Positions 1-5,308 of a stretch of DNA of 5,308 nt are shown here, piece after piece. The notes under the pieces were generated by a model, which made no database searches, was not told the origin of the DNA, and saw nothing but the letters and a program-made list of their open reading frames with translations. A program made the position numbers and the translations under genes. The first letter of the stretch is position 1, and every line of letters starts with the position of its first letter. The stretch covers positions 1-5,308 of the forward strand of contig JAFKKQ010000028.1 of assembly GCA_017304505.1 (NCBI GenBank), written 5' to 3'. Source of the DNA: Hyphomicrobiales bacterium. Lineage in GTDB: Bacteria; Pseudomonadota; Alphaproteobacteria; Rhizobiales; Xanthobacteraceae.

Positions 1-528
1 CTCGCAGCCCTTGCCCTTTGGCCACTGGCCGGCGCGTTCGATCTGGAACACGCGCTCGGACACGTCGTTGCCGAGGAAGTAGCCGGCGACCGCGCTCATC
101 GCCTTGTCCTTGCTGAGATAGCTCGCGCGCTTGCCGATGACGATGCCGAGCTCGACCTCGTAGTCGAGCTTGCTCGAGCCCTTCGGGGTGATGGTGTTGT
201 CGTTCGGTCCGCAGATCGAGGACACCGCCTTGTTGAAGATGATCGGCTCCGGCGGCAGCTTCATGCCGGCCTCGGCCGCATGCTCGGCATAGTTCAGGCC
301 GATGGCGATGAAGTTCGACGGCCGCGCCACGCAAGGGCCGAGCCGCGGGTTGCCCTTCACCAGCGGCAGCCGGTCGATGTTGGCCTTCTTGATCTTGGCC
401 AGGCCGGCCGGCGACAGCGCCTCGCCGTCGATGTCTTTGACCACCTTCGACAGGTCGCGGATCTTGCCATTCCTGTCGATGATGCCGGGCTTCTCTTTTC
501 CGGCCGCGCCGAAGCGGACGAGCTTCAT
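1..528 (-). CDS. Fumarylacetoacetate hydrolase family protein, N-terminal part (runs off left edge)
   Basis: This is the first 176 residues of an FAH-fold enzyme; family members are usually about 280 residues, so roughly a third lies outside the window. The family cleaves C-C bonds of 2,4-diketo acids or isomerises and decarboxylates related compounds, using a divalent metal in the cytoplasm. Visible signatures are GLNYAEHAAEAG (residues 77-88, with the conserved His83), EPIIFNKAVSSICGPND (94-110), the acidic metal-ligand pair in YEVELG (Glu124 and Glu126) and NDVSER (154-159, with Asp155 as the third acidic ligand), then GQWPKGKG near the edge. The ATG at 528 is supported by AAGGGGAA six bases upstream. 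It lies 135 bases downstream of the SDR gene on the same strand. The substrate cannot be read from the sequence; 2,4-diketo-3-deoxy sugar acids and aromatic meta-cleavage products are both possible. Family assignment is confident, substrate is not. Confidence 0.93.
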   Translation of the reverse strand, partial: MKLVRFGAAGKEKPGIIDRNGKIRDLSKVVKDIDGEALSPAGLAKIKKANIDRLPLVKGNPRLGPCVARPSNFIAIGLNYAEHAAEAGMKLPPEPIIFNKAVSSICGPNDNTITPKGSSKLDYEVELGIVIGKRASYLSKDKAMSAVAGYFLGNDVSERVFQIERAGQWPKGKGCE

Positions 529-534
529 GGGTTG

Positions 535-542
535 TTCCCCTT
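535..542 (-). promoter_or_regulatory. Ribosome binding site of the FAH-family gene
   Basis: On the minus strand the sequence reads AAGGGGAA, ending six bases before the ATG at 528. It fixes the start of the FAH-family gene and agrees with the conserved N-terminal MKLVRFG start. Confidence 0.6.
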
Positions 543-663
543 GTATGTGTCGATGAGGTTGATGAGTGGGTGTGAAAGGTGTCGCATCATGCGTTTTCGC
601 GCGGATTCGAGCAAGCCACGGATACGGCCCGCCTGGTTCGTGCCACCTTCGCGCCGCGCCCCG

Positions 664-1443
664 TCAGAACGCGCCGGGGAAGATACCGCCGTCCATCAGC
701 AGGTTCTGCCCGGTGATGTAGCCGGCATGCGTCGAGCACAGGAACGCGCAGGCCGCGCCGAATTCGTCCGGGTAGCCAAGCCGCTTGGCCGGCACGGTGG
801 CGGCGCGGGCGGCCGTCGCCTGCTCGAGGGTGATGCCCTGTTTCTTGGCATGGGCCTCGTTGTTGGAGCGCAGCCGGTCGGTGTCGAACGGCCCCGGCAG
901 CATGAAATTGATGGTGACGTTGTGCTGCGCCACCGAGCGCGCCACGCCGGCAAGAAAGGCGGTGAGGCCCGCGCGCGCGCCCGACGACAGGTCGAGGCCG
1001 ACCAGCGGCATCTTCACCGAGCCCGAGGTGATGTTGACGATGCGGCCGAACTTCTTCTTCACCATCGGGTCGATGGCGCGCTGGATCAACTCGATCGGCA
1101 CGATCATGTTGCCGACCACGCCGTCAATCATCTTCTGGCGGTCGAGTTCGCGGAAGTCGCGGAACGGCGGTCCGGCGTTGTTGGCGACGAGGATGTCGGG
1201 GTCCGGGCAGGCGGCAAACAGCGCGGCCTGGCCCTCCTTGGTGGAGACATCGGCCGCGACCGCGATCACCTTGGCGCCGGTCTTGCTGCGGATGTCGGCC
1301 GCCGTGGCGTCGAGCCGCTTGGGATCGAGCCCATTGACCACGACCTCGCATCCAGCTTCGGCCAGCCGCTCGGCGCAGGCGCGCCCCAGGCCCCGGCTCG
1401 ACGCGCAGACAATGGCCTTGCGGCCGGCAATTCCCAGATCCAT
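664..1443 (-). CDS. SDR-fold protein with atypical catalytic and nucleotide-binding motifs
   Basis: A 259-residue short-chain dehydrogenase/reductase-fold protein of normal family length. The Rossmann start is at residues 9-38, but the usual TGxxxGxG reads CASSRGLG (13-20), so the first glycine is Ala14. The NNAG motif is present at 88-91, and a Ser-containing strand NITSGS at 137-142. Where SDRs have Tyr-x-x-x-Lys, this protein has Ser153-Ser-Gly-Ala-Arg157. The C-terminal part has LPGPFDTDRL and the TGQNLLMDGG-type motif near the end. From memory this matches a known group of reductase-like SDRs (related to beta-ketoacyl-ACP reductases) described as lacking a perfect cofactor motif and catalytic tetrad, so ordinary ketoreductase activity should not be assumed. 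The start at 1443 is preferred over an upstream ATG at 1482 because GGAGG sits seven bases before it and because the SDR fold begins right after it. The FAH-family gene follows on the same strand, and the ANL gene diverges upstream. Confidence 0.93.
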   Translation of the reverse strand: MDLGIAGRKAIVCASSRGLGRACAERLAEAGCEVVVNGLDPKRLDATAADIRSKTGAKVIAVAADVSTKEGQAALFAACPDPDILVANNAGPPFRDFRELDRQKMIDGVVGNMIVPIELIQRAIDPMVKKKFGRIVNITSGSVKMPLVGLDLSSGARAGLTAFLAGVARSVAQHNVTINFMLPGPFDTDRLRSNNEAHAKKQGITLEQATAARAATVPAKRLGYPDEFGAACAFLCSTHAGYITGQNLLMDGGIFPGAF

Positions 1444-1450
1444 TCCAAGT

Positions 1451-1455
1451 CCTCC
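1451..1455 (-). promoter_or_regulatory. Ribosome binding site deciding the SDR start
   Basis: The minus strand reads GGAGG, seven bases before the ATG at 1443. This near-ideal Shine-Dalgarno favours the 259-residue product over a version starting 13 codons earlier at 1482. Confidence 0.7.
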
Positions 1456-1470
1456 GTGTTGGCGGCGCGC

Positions 1471-1476
1471 ATCATA
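1471..1476 (-). promoter_or_regulatory. Candidate -10 box for the SDR-FAH genes
   Basis: The minus strand reads TATGAT, five of six matches to the -10 consensus. It would place the transcription start near 1464, about 20 bases before the SDR ATG and just ahead of its ribosome binding site. No good -35 hexamer is seen at 16-18 bases upstream, so this is tentative. Confidence 0.3.
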
Positions 1477-1620
1477 ATGCAAATGCCGCAGCTTCAGGCA
1501 TGGATTTCACCGGGCGCCTGCGATGGCGCTACGCGACGCGATGTGTCGCGGACACGCGCTTGTCATGTCCGGGCCGGGGCCGGGCTTTCGGGTCTCGCTT
1601 CAGCCTGTCGGGGAATTCGT

Positions 1621-1650
1621 GGAGGCCGTAGGATTGGAGGCCATAGGATA
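1621..1650. repeat. Two-copy 15-base tandem repeat in the divergent spacer
   Basis: Copies ggaggccgtaggatt (1621-1635) and ggaggccataggata (1636-1650) match at 13 of 15 positions. They end 37 bases before the preferred start of the ANL gene, in the 244-base spacer between it and the divergent SDR gene. They could be a direct-repeat operator or a remnant of a dispersed repeat. The sequence alone does not decide. Confidence 0.5.
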
Positions 1651-1687
1651 GGGTGGATCGCGGCGCACCGCCGGGGGGATGGCAGCA

Positions 1688-3148
1688 ATGATCGTCGGGC
1701 GTGTCTACGAATGGGCGCGGGTCGAGCCGTCCAGACCCGCGTTGATCCACAATGGCGTCGTCAACGATTACGCGACCTTCGCGGGACGCATCGAGGCGGC
1801 GCGGGAATTCCTGAAACGACGCGGCCTGCCGGCCGGCACGATTGCCGTTGTGCTCGCCGACAGCTTGGCCGACGCCTGGGTTCTCATTCTGGCGCTGCGC
1901 ACGCTCAAGGCGCTCGACATCAAGAACCTGTCTTGCGTTGTGACCGATGCACCGCCGCGCAGCTTTCGATCGGTGTTTGGTCTTTTGGCCGGGTTGAGAG
2001 TCTCCGCCGCGGAGACCCGGAAGATGCTCGGCGCCAGGCTCATTTCCGTCCCCCGGCGGGTTCTCGATGCCATGCCGCCGCGCGACCCGCCGCCGTTGCC
2101 GCCGGGCAACGGCCATTACGGCGGACACATCATCTATACCTCCGGCACCACCGGCGCTTTCAAGAAGCTGATGTGGGACGGCGACCGGGAGGATGCCAGG
2201 ATTGCCGCACGGTCTCGCGCGAACGGATTTACCAAGAGCACGGTGGCGCACGTGCTGTCCTACGAACAGCAGACCGGGATCGGATGGAAGATTCCCTTGT
2301 CCGTGTGGCAGGCCGGCGGCTGCGTGGTGTTCGATCAGCGCCCAGACTGGCGTGAACGGTTCTTCGAGCACGACATCACCATCACATTTGCGCATCCGGG
2401 CTCTTTTCAGCCGCTTCTCGATGCGGAAAATCCAAGGCCGGGCAACTGCGAAGTTCTGCTCAGCAGCGGATTTTTCGGGTCCGAATTAATCGCGAAGGCG
2501 ATTGCAAGATTCGATGGCCGCCTCGGAAATTTCTACGGCTCAACCGAATTGATCACGCCTCCGCTCAATGCGCGGATCAGAACTCTAGACGATGCACAAT
2601 GGTTTGAGCCCGATCCGGACCGAACAGTCCAGATCATCGATGACAACGGCCGCGAATGTCCGCCGGGCGTGGAAGGCGACCTGCGCATCTTCACGACCGA
2701 TCTCGACTGGCAGTCTTACCTCGACGACAAGGACGCGACCTCAAGGGTGTTCCGCGATGGATTCTTCTATCCGGGCGACAGGGCCGTCAGGCGCGCGGAC
2801 GGGTGCATTCGCATCCTCGGTCGTGTCGCCGATGTTCTCAACGTCCGAGGTATAAAGATCGCGGTTGCGCCGCTCGAGCAGCGAATCCGACAGGACCTCG
2901 AGGTGGATGAGGTCTGCATGTTTTCCGGTTTGAACGCTTTGGGTCAGGAGGAACTCGTCATTGCAATCCAGTCTGACGAGGAACCTCCGAAGCAGAAGCT
3001 TGATTCCATCAGTCGCGAGTTTGAGAAGTTCGACAAGGTCCGCTTCTCGTTTCTGAAGCGGTTTCCCCGCACCGAAACCGGCCTGGAAAAAGTCCGCCGT
3101 GCCGAATTGCGGAAGATGGTATTCCCCGAGTCGGGCAATCAAATCTGA
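1688..3148 (+). CDS. AMP-dependent synthetase/ligase (ANL superfamily), stand-alone
   Basis: A 486-residue adenylate-forming enzyme that would activate a carboxylic acid with ATP and transfer the acyl group, commonly to CoA. Visible motifs in order: N-terminal PSRPALIHNG (14-23), P-loop IIYTSGTTGAFKK (148-160), adenine-contact NFYGSTE (281-287), YPGDR (361-365, ribose-binding Asp364) and hinge GRVADVLNVRGIKI (378-391, Asp382). The C-terminal catalytic-lysine region reads PRTETGLEKVRR (460-471): the usual PRTxxGK is stretched by two residues, so Lys468 is displaced. The segment after the first Rossmann-like part is short and lacks the familiar GAxxxPL motif. I start at 1688, not the ATG at 1679, because a GGGGGG run at 1673-1678 directly abuts the first ATG but is nine bases from the second. 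Codons such as TTA and AGA around 2485-2510 are unlike the strongly G/C-ending neighbours. No carrier-protein or thioesterase gene is nearby. Substrate unknown. Confidence 0.9.
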   Translation: MIVGRVYEWARVEPSRPALIHNGVVNDYATFAGRIEAAREFLKRRGLPAGTIAVVLADSLADAWVLILALRTLKALDIKNLSCVVTDAPPRSFRSVFGLLAGLRVSAAETRKMLGARLISVPRRVLDAMPPRDPPPLPPGNGHYGGHIIYTSGTTGAFKKLMWDGDREDARIAARSRANGFTKSTVAHVLSYEQQTGIGWKIPLSVWQAGGCVVFDQRPDWRERFFEHDITITFAHPGSFQPLLDAENPRPGNCEVLLSSGFFGSELIAKAIARFDGRLGNFYGSTELITPPLNARIRTLDDAQWFEPDPDRTVQIIDDNGRECPPGVEGDLRIFTTDLDWQSYLDDKDATSRVFRDGFFYPGDRAVRRADGCIRILGRVADVLNVRGIKIAVAPLEQRIRQDLEVDEVCMFSGLNALGQEELVIAIQSDEEPPKQKLDSISREFEKFDKVRFSFLKRFPRTETGLEKVRRAELRKMVFPESGNQI

Positions 3149-3258
3149 GCGACTTGCCGCGCATGGCGTAACTTGCTGCGTGGCTGCCCCAAAGCTTGAA
3201 TCGGCGGGGGTGCGACACCGCCTTGCTTGCGCCTGGCTTCAGGCATTACGTTGCGTGC

Positions 3259-4257
3259 ATGGCAGCAGCCTCAGACTCCACCGAGCTCCCCATCGCCGCC
3301 GACATTGACGCCGCCGCCAAGCGCCTCGCGGGCGTCGCGGTGCGCACGCCGCTGTTGAACTTCCCGGTGCTCGACGCAAGGCTTGGCGCGCGGGTGTTTC
3401 TGAAGGCCGAAACGCTGCAGCGCACCGGCTCGTTCAAATTCCGCGGCGCGTACAACAAGATTTCGTCGATCCCCACGGACAGGAAAGCTGCGGGCGTGGT
3501 GGCCTATTCCTCCGGCAATCATGCGCAGGGGGTGGCGCATGCGGCGCAGCTTTGCGACATGCCCGCGGTGATCGTGATGCCCTCGGATGCGCCGGCTGCG
3601 AAGCGCGAGCGCACGGCAGCGCTCGGTGCCGAGATCGTGCTCTACAACCGCGACACGGAGGACCGCGCGGCCATCGCCCAGGACATCGCGCAAAAGCGTG
3701 GCGCGGTGTTGGTGCCGCCGTTCGACGATCCGCTGGTGATCGCGGGGCAGGGCACCATCGGTCGCGAGATTTGCGAAGACCTGACGGCGCTCGGGCTCAT
3801 TCCCGACATCGCGGTGGTCGGTGCGTCGGGCGGCGGACTGATCGCGGGCATTGCGCTCGCCATGAAGGCGCGCGTGCCAAGCGTCGCCTTTTACAGCGCC
3901 GAGCCCGAAGGCTTCGACGACACGCTGCGTTCGTTCGCCAGCGGCCGGCGCGAACGCAATTCGCGCATGAGCGGTACGATCTGCGATGCATTAATGACCA
4001 ATACGCCGGGCGTGATCACCTTCGAGATCAATCGCAGGCTTGTCGGCGCGGGCGTTGCCGTGAGCGACGCCGAGGTCGGCTTCGCGGTGGGCTATGCGTT
4101 CCGCGAACTGAAGCTTGTGGTCGAGCCCGGCGGAGCTATCGGGCTTGCGGCGCTGCTCGCGGGCAAGCTCGAGGTTCACGGTCTGATCGTCATCGGCGTG
4201 TTGTCCGGCGGCAATGTCGATGCCGGGATGTTCGACCGGCTGATCGCCGGAGGCTAG
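3259..4257 (+). CDS. Threonine/serine dehydratase-like PLP enzyme (fold type II), no regulatory domain
   Basis: A 332-residue cytoplasmic PLP enzyme of the threonine dehydratase/serine racemase family. Likely reactions are deamination of L-threonine to 2-oxobutanoate or of L-serine to pyruvate. Lys60 in TGSFKFRGAYNK is the Schiff-base lysine; SSGNHAQG (84-91) cradles the cofactor; GASGGGL (188-194) is the phosphate-binding glycine loop; Ser316 in LSGGN (315-319) faces the pyridine nitrogen. AEPEGFDD (214-221) has Glu215 and Asp221 at the positions of the metal ligands of serine racemase. The protein ends shortly after SGGN, so there is no C-terminal ACT-like domain and no isoleucine feedback as in biosynthetic IlvA. 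The ATG at 3259 gives the usual family length; an in-frame TTG at 3196 adds 21 residues unlike the family. No strong ribosome binding site is visible. It lies 110 bases after the ANL gene, and its stop codon shares its last base with a REP-like palindrome. L-threo-3-hydroxyaspartate dehydratase or serine racemase are alternatives. Confidence 0.92.
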   Translation: MAAASDSTELPIAADIDAAAKRLAGVAVRTPLLNFPVLDARLGARVFLKAETLQRTGSFKFRGAYNKISSIPTDRKAAGVVAYSSGNHAQGVAHAAQLCDMPAVIVMPSDAPAAKRERTAALGAEIVLYNRDTEDRAAIAQDIAQKRGAVLVPPFDDPLVIAGQGTIGREICEDLTALGLIPDIAVVGASGGGLIAGIALAMKARVPSVAFYSAEPEGFDDTLRSFASGRRERNSRMSGTICDALMTNTPGVITFEINRRLVGAGVAVSDAEVGFAVGYAFRELKLVVEPGGAIGLAALLAGKLEVHGLIVIGVLSGGNVDAGMFDRLIAGG

Positions 4258-4305
4258 AGCATGATCCTGAAAAGTGGGAACCGGTTTTCGGACAAGATGA
4301 TGCTC
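4257..4305. repeat. REP-like palindromic element of Bradyrhizobium type
   Basis: Outer arms GAGCATGATC (4257-4266) and GATGATGCTC (4296-4305) pair at all but one position. Inside, CCTGAAAA and TTTTCGG form a second, imperfect stem around GTGGGAACCGG. The general form GCATGATC-n-GAAAAGTG-n-CGGTTTTC-n-GATCATGC is, from memory, abundant between genes in Bradyrhizobium and Rhodopseudomonas. Its first base is the last base of the dehydratase TAG stop. It may act as transcript 3'-end structure. Confidence 0.8.
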
Positions 4306-4326
4306 AATCGAAAAGATGAGCGACCT

Positions 4327-4353
4327 GTCTGATTCAACGCAGTTGAATCAGAC
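4327..4353. terminator. Perfect hairpin between convergent genes, candidate bidirectional terminator
   Basis: GTCTGATTCAAC and GTTGAATCAGAC are perfectly complementary 12-base arms around a three-base GCA loop. It sits between the dehydratase (ends 4257) and the convergent minus-strand gene (ends 4355), one base beyond that gene's stop codon. No T-tract follows immediately on either strand, so it is not a textbook intrinsic terminator. mRNA 3'-end stabilisation, or being part of a composite repeat with the REP element 21 bases away, is equally possible. Confidence 0.5.
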
Positions 4354-4354
4354 A

Positions 4355-5146
4355 CTAGCTGAACAGCGCGAGGCGCTCGTCGTCGCTCATGGCGCGCAAC
4401 GGCGCGAGCGGGTCGCGCGGTGTGTCTTCTGCATCCAGCTTCTCGGTCGCGGGCCCGTCTGCTTCGCTCGGCGTGGCCTGCGGTGCGGCGGCTGCATCGG
4501 ATTTTGCCGCGTGCGCGGGCTCAGCCGGGGCCGCCGCGTTCATCGCCTCGACCATCGCTTTCAGCATCGAGACGGTCGGCACGTCCTGGTGCGGATTCCG
4601 GTGCGATTCCAGTTCCGCTTCCGGGCGTGCCTCCCGGTTCCCCGCAACGCCGGTATCGCTCGTGCCCGCCGGCACGGGCGCGTCCGTTTTCTGTGCTTCG
4701 GCTGCGGGCCCGAGCCGCGACACCACGTTCGACACGGTCGGCACCCGATCGGGCGCCGTCTGCGCCGCGGGCTGCGGCGCGGCGGCCCCCGCGATCTCCA
4801 GCATGGCGTCGATACGGTGCTCGAGTTCATCCAGCAGCGTCGCGGTGGCATCGCCTTCAGGCGCTGGCGCATCCGGCGCGGCAGCCTTGGCCCTGGCGAT
4901 GGCGCGCGCCATCTCGCCGAGCGCCAGCCGCAAGCGGCCGAGCGTGGCCCGGTCGTCGCGGATGGTCGCCTCCATCCGCCCCAGCGCATCGAGGATCAGC
5001 ACCACATCCGCGCCGGGTTCGCCGAGTGCCGGTGCGGCGCCGGGCTCGCCAGTCCTCACATTTTTCGATGACGGCTCGCCGGGCATGGGCTCAATCTCGG
5101 TTCCACCGGAGTGGCTGCGACAGGCGCGGTTGCGAAAGAATTTCAT
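4355..5146 (-). CDS. Ala/Pro-rich protein of unknown function with repeated VPTVS motif
   Basis: A 263-residue protein that I do not recognise. No signal peptide or membrane segment is evident. Residues 47-90 (from DVVLILDALGRMEA to the AIARAKAA end) and 101-120 look helical, the first with heptad-like hydrophobic spacing that could form a coiled coil. The rest is rich in Ala, Pro, Glu and Asp and probably disordered. The motif VPTVS occurs twice, at 135-139 and 189-193, each followed by a short amphipathic stretch. The C-terminus PLAPLRAMSDDERLALFS is compact and less biased, suggesting a short conserved tail motif. The ATG at 5146 is chosen because it overlaps the stop of an upstream frame as TGATG, implying translational coupling. 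A GTG at 5209 and an ATG at 5086 are alternatives; no strong ribosome binding site settles it. The gene converges on the dehydratase. Reality of the gene is likely; function is unknown. Confidence 0.72.
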   Translation of the reverse strand: MKFFRNRACRSHSGGTEIEPMPGEPSSKNVRTGEPGAAPALGEPGADVVLILDALGRMEATIRDDRATLGRLRLALGEMARAIARAKAAAPDAPAPEGDATATLLDELEHRIDAMLEIAGAAAPQPAAQTAPDRVPTVSNVVSRLGPAAEAQKTDAPVPAGTSDTGVAGNREARPEAELESHRNPHQDVPTVSMLKAMVEAMNAAAPAEPAHAAKSDAAAAPQATPSEADGPATEKLDAEDTPRDPLAPLRAMSDDERLALFS

Positions 5147-5308
5147 CAATCTGCACGATTGATCCACCAAGGCAAACCGGGCGGTGGCCGGGGCGTTGCA
5201 GTTCTCCACCGTAAACGGCCCTTGCGCAAAGGCCCTCGCGCAAACGGCTCACGCCCCCAGCGGATGCGCGGATGCGACAGCGGTGCGACGAGGATCGCGG
5301 TCGCGGCC
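5146..5308 (-). CDS. C-terminal end of an unidentified protein (enters from right edge)
   Basis: The frame runs from 5307 down to a TGA at 5148-5146 and gives 53 residues beginning AATAILVAPLSHPRIRWGRE and ending in PWWINRAD. Of the three minus-strand frames here it has the most coding-like start: about 16 of the first 18 codons end in G or C, and the first stretch is hydrophobic. The second half is weaker in codon bias. The stop shares its A with the ATG of the next gene (TGATG), which is typical of coupled genes in an operon. I do not recognise the protein. The competing frame, ending at a TGA at 5251-5249, is a less likely alternative. Confidence 0.5.
   Translation of the reverse strand, partial: AATAILVAPLSHPRIRWGREPFARGPLRKGRLRWRTATPRPPPGLPWWINRAD

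Noticed and set aside
529..663. Possible separate promoter for the FAH gene between it and the SDR gene
   Set aside because: A TTGCTC/CATGAT pair with 17-base spacing exists on the minus strand but matches the consensus poorly.
1543..1555. Small inverted repeat GTGTC-GCG-GACAC in the divergent spacer
   Set aside because: Arms of only five bases in GC-rich DNA are expected by chance; nothing else supports an operator.
280..2355. Long open plus-strand frame of 691 codons
   Set aside because: It lies antisense to the FAH and SDR genes and out of frame with the ANL gene. Its translation is Arg/Ala/Gly-rich with no domain, as expected from GC-rich shadow frames.
1529..2395. Minus-strand frame of 288 codons
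   Set aside because: Antisense to the well-supported ANL gene, with no recognisable motif.
3203..3222. Hairpin GGTG-CGA-CACC with imperfect flanks after the ANL gene
   Set aside because: Short stem with a bulge and no T-tract; too weak to call a terminator.
3552..4319. Plus-strand frame of 255 codons overlapping the dehydratase
   Set aside because: Out-of-frame Arg-rich shadow of the dehydratase gene.
4389..5214. Two plus-strand frames over the unknown minus-strand gene
   Set aside because: Both are low-complexity Ser/Ala or Arg/Pro translations. The minus strand gives helical segments, repeated motifs and a compact C-terminus, and is the better coding strand.

Overview
The window looks like ordinary chromosomal DNA of a GC-rich alphaproteobacterium. 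A Bradyrhizobium/Rhodopseudomonas-type member of the Nitrobacteraceae is the best guess. The grounds are the strong G/C preference at third codon positions and a palindromic repeat at 4257-4305 of a kind I recognise from that group. The assignment rests on memory, not on a search.

Left block (1-1443, minus strand): an SDR-fold protein at 664-1443 is followed 135 bases downstream by the N-terminal 176 residues of a fumarylacetoacetate hydrolase (FAH) family protein, which runs off the left edge. The two may be co-transcribed. The SDR protein lacks the usual catalytic Tyr and Lys and has a degenerate nucleotide-binding motif. The spacer at 1444-1687 separates it from a divergent gene and holds a candidate promoter for the SDR gene and a 15-base tandem repeat.

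Middle block (1688-4257, plus strand): a stand-alone adenylate-forming (ANL superfamily) enzyme with its C-terminal lysine region slightly rearranged, then a short PLP-dependent threonine/serine dehydratase without a regulatory domain. The dehydratase carries serine-racemase-like residues. The 110 bases between them show no convincing terminator or promoter, so co-transcription is possible but unproven.

Right block (4258-5308): the dehydratase converges on a minus-strand gene. Between them lie a REP-like palindrome, whose first base is the last base of the dehydratase stop codon, and a perfect 12-base-arm hairpin. The minus-strand gene encodes an Ala/Pro-rich protein of unknown function. Its proposed start overlaps by one base (TGATG) the stop of an upstream reading frame that enters from the right edge.

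I see no CRISPR array, tRNA, rRNA, transposase or phage gene, and no clear new multi-gene system. The most interesting points are the catalytically atypical SDR protein beside an FAH enzyme, the ANL enzyme with a shifted A10 lysine and atypical codons, and the possible racemase activity of the dehydratase.
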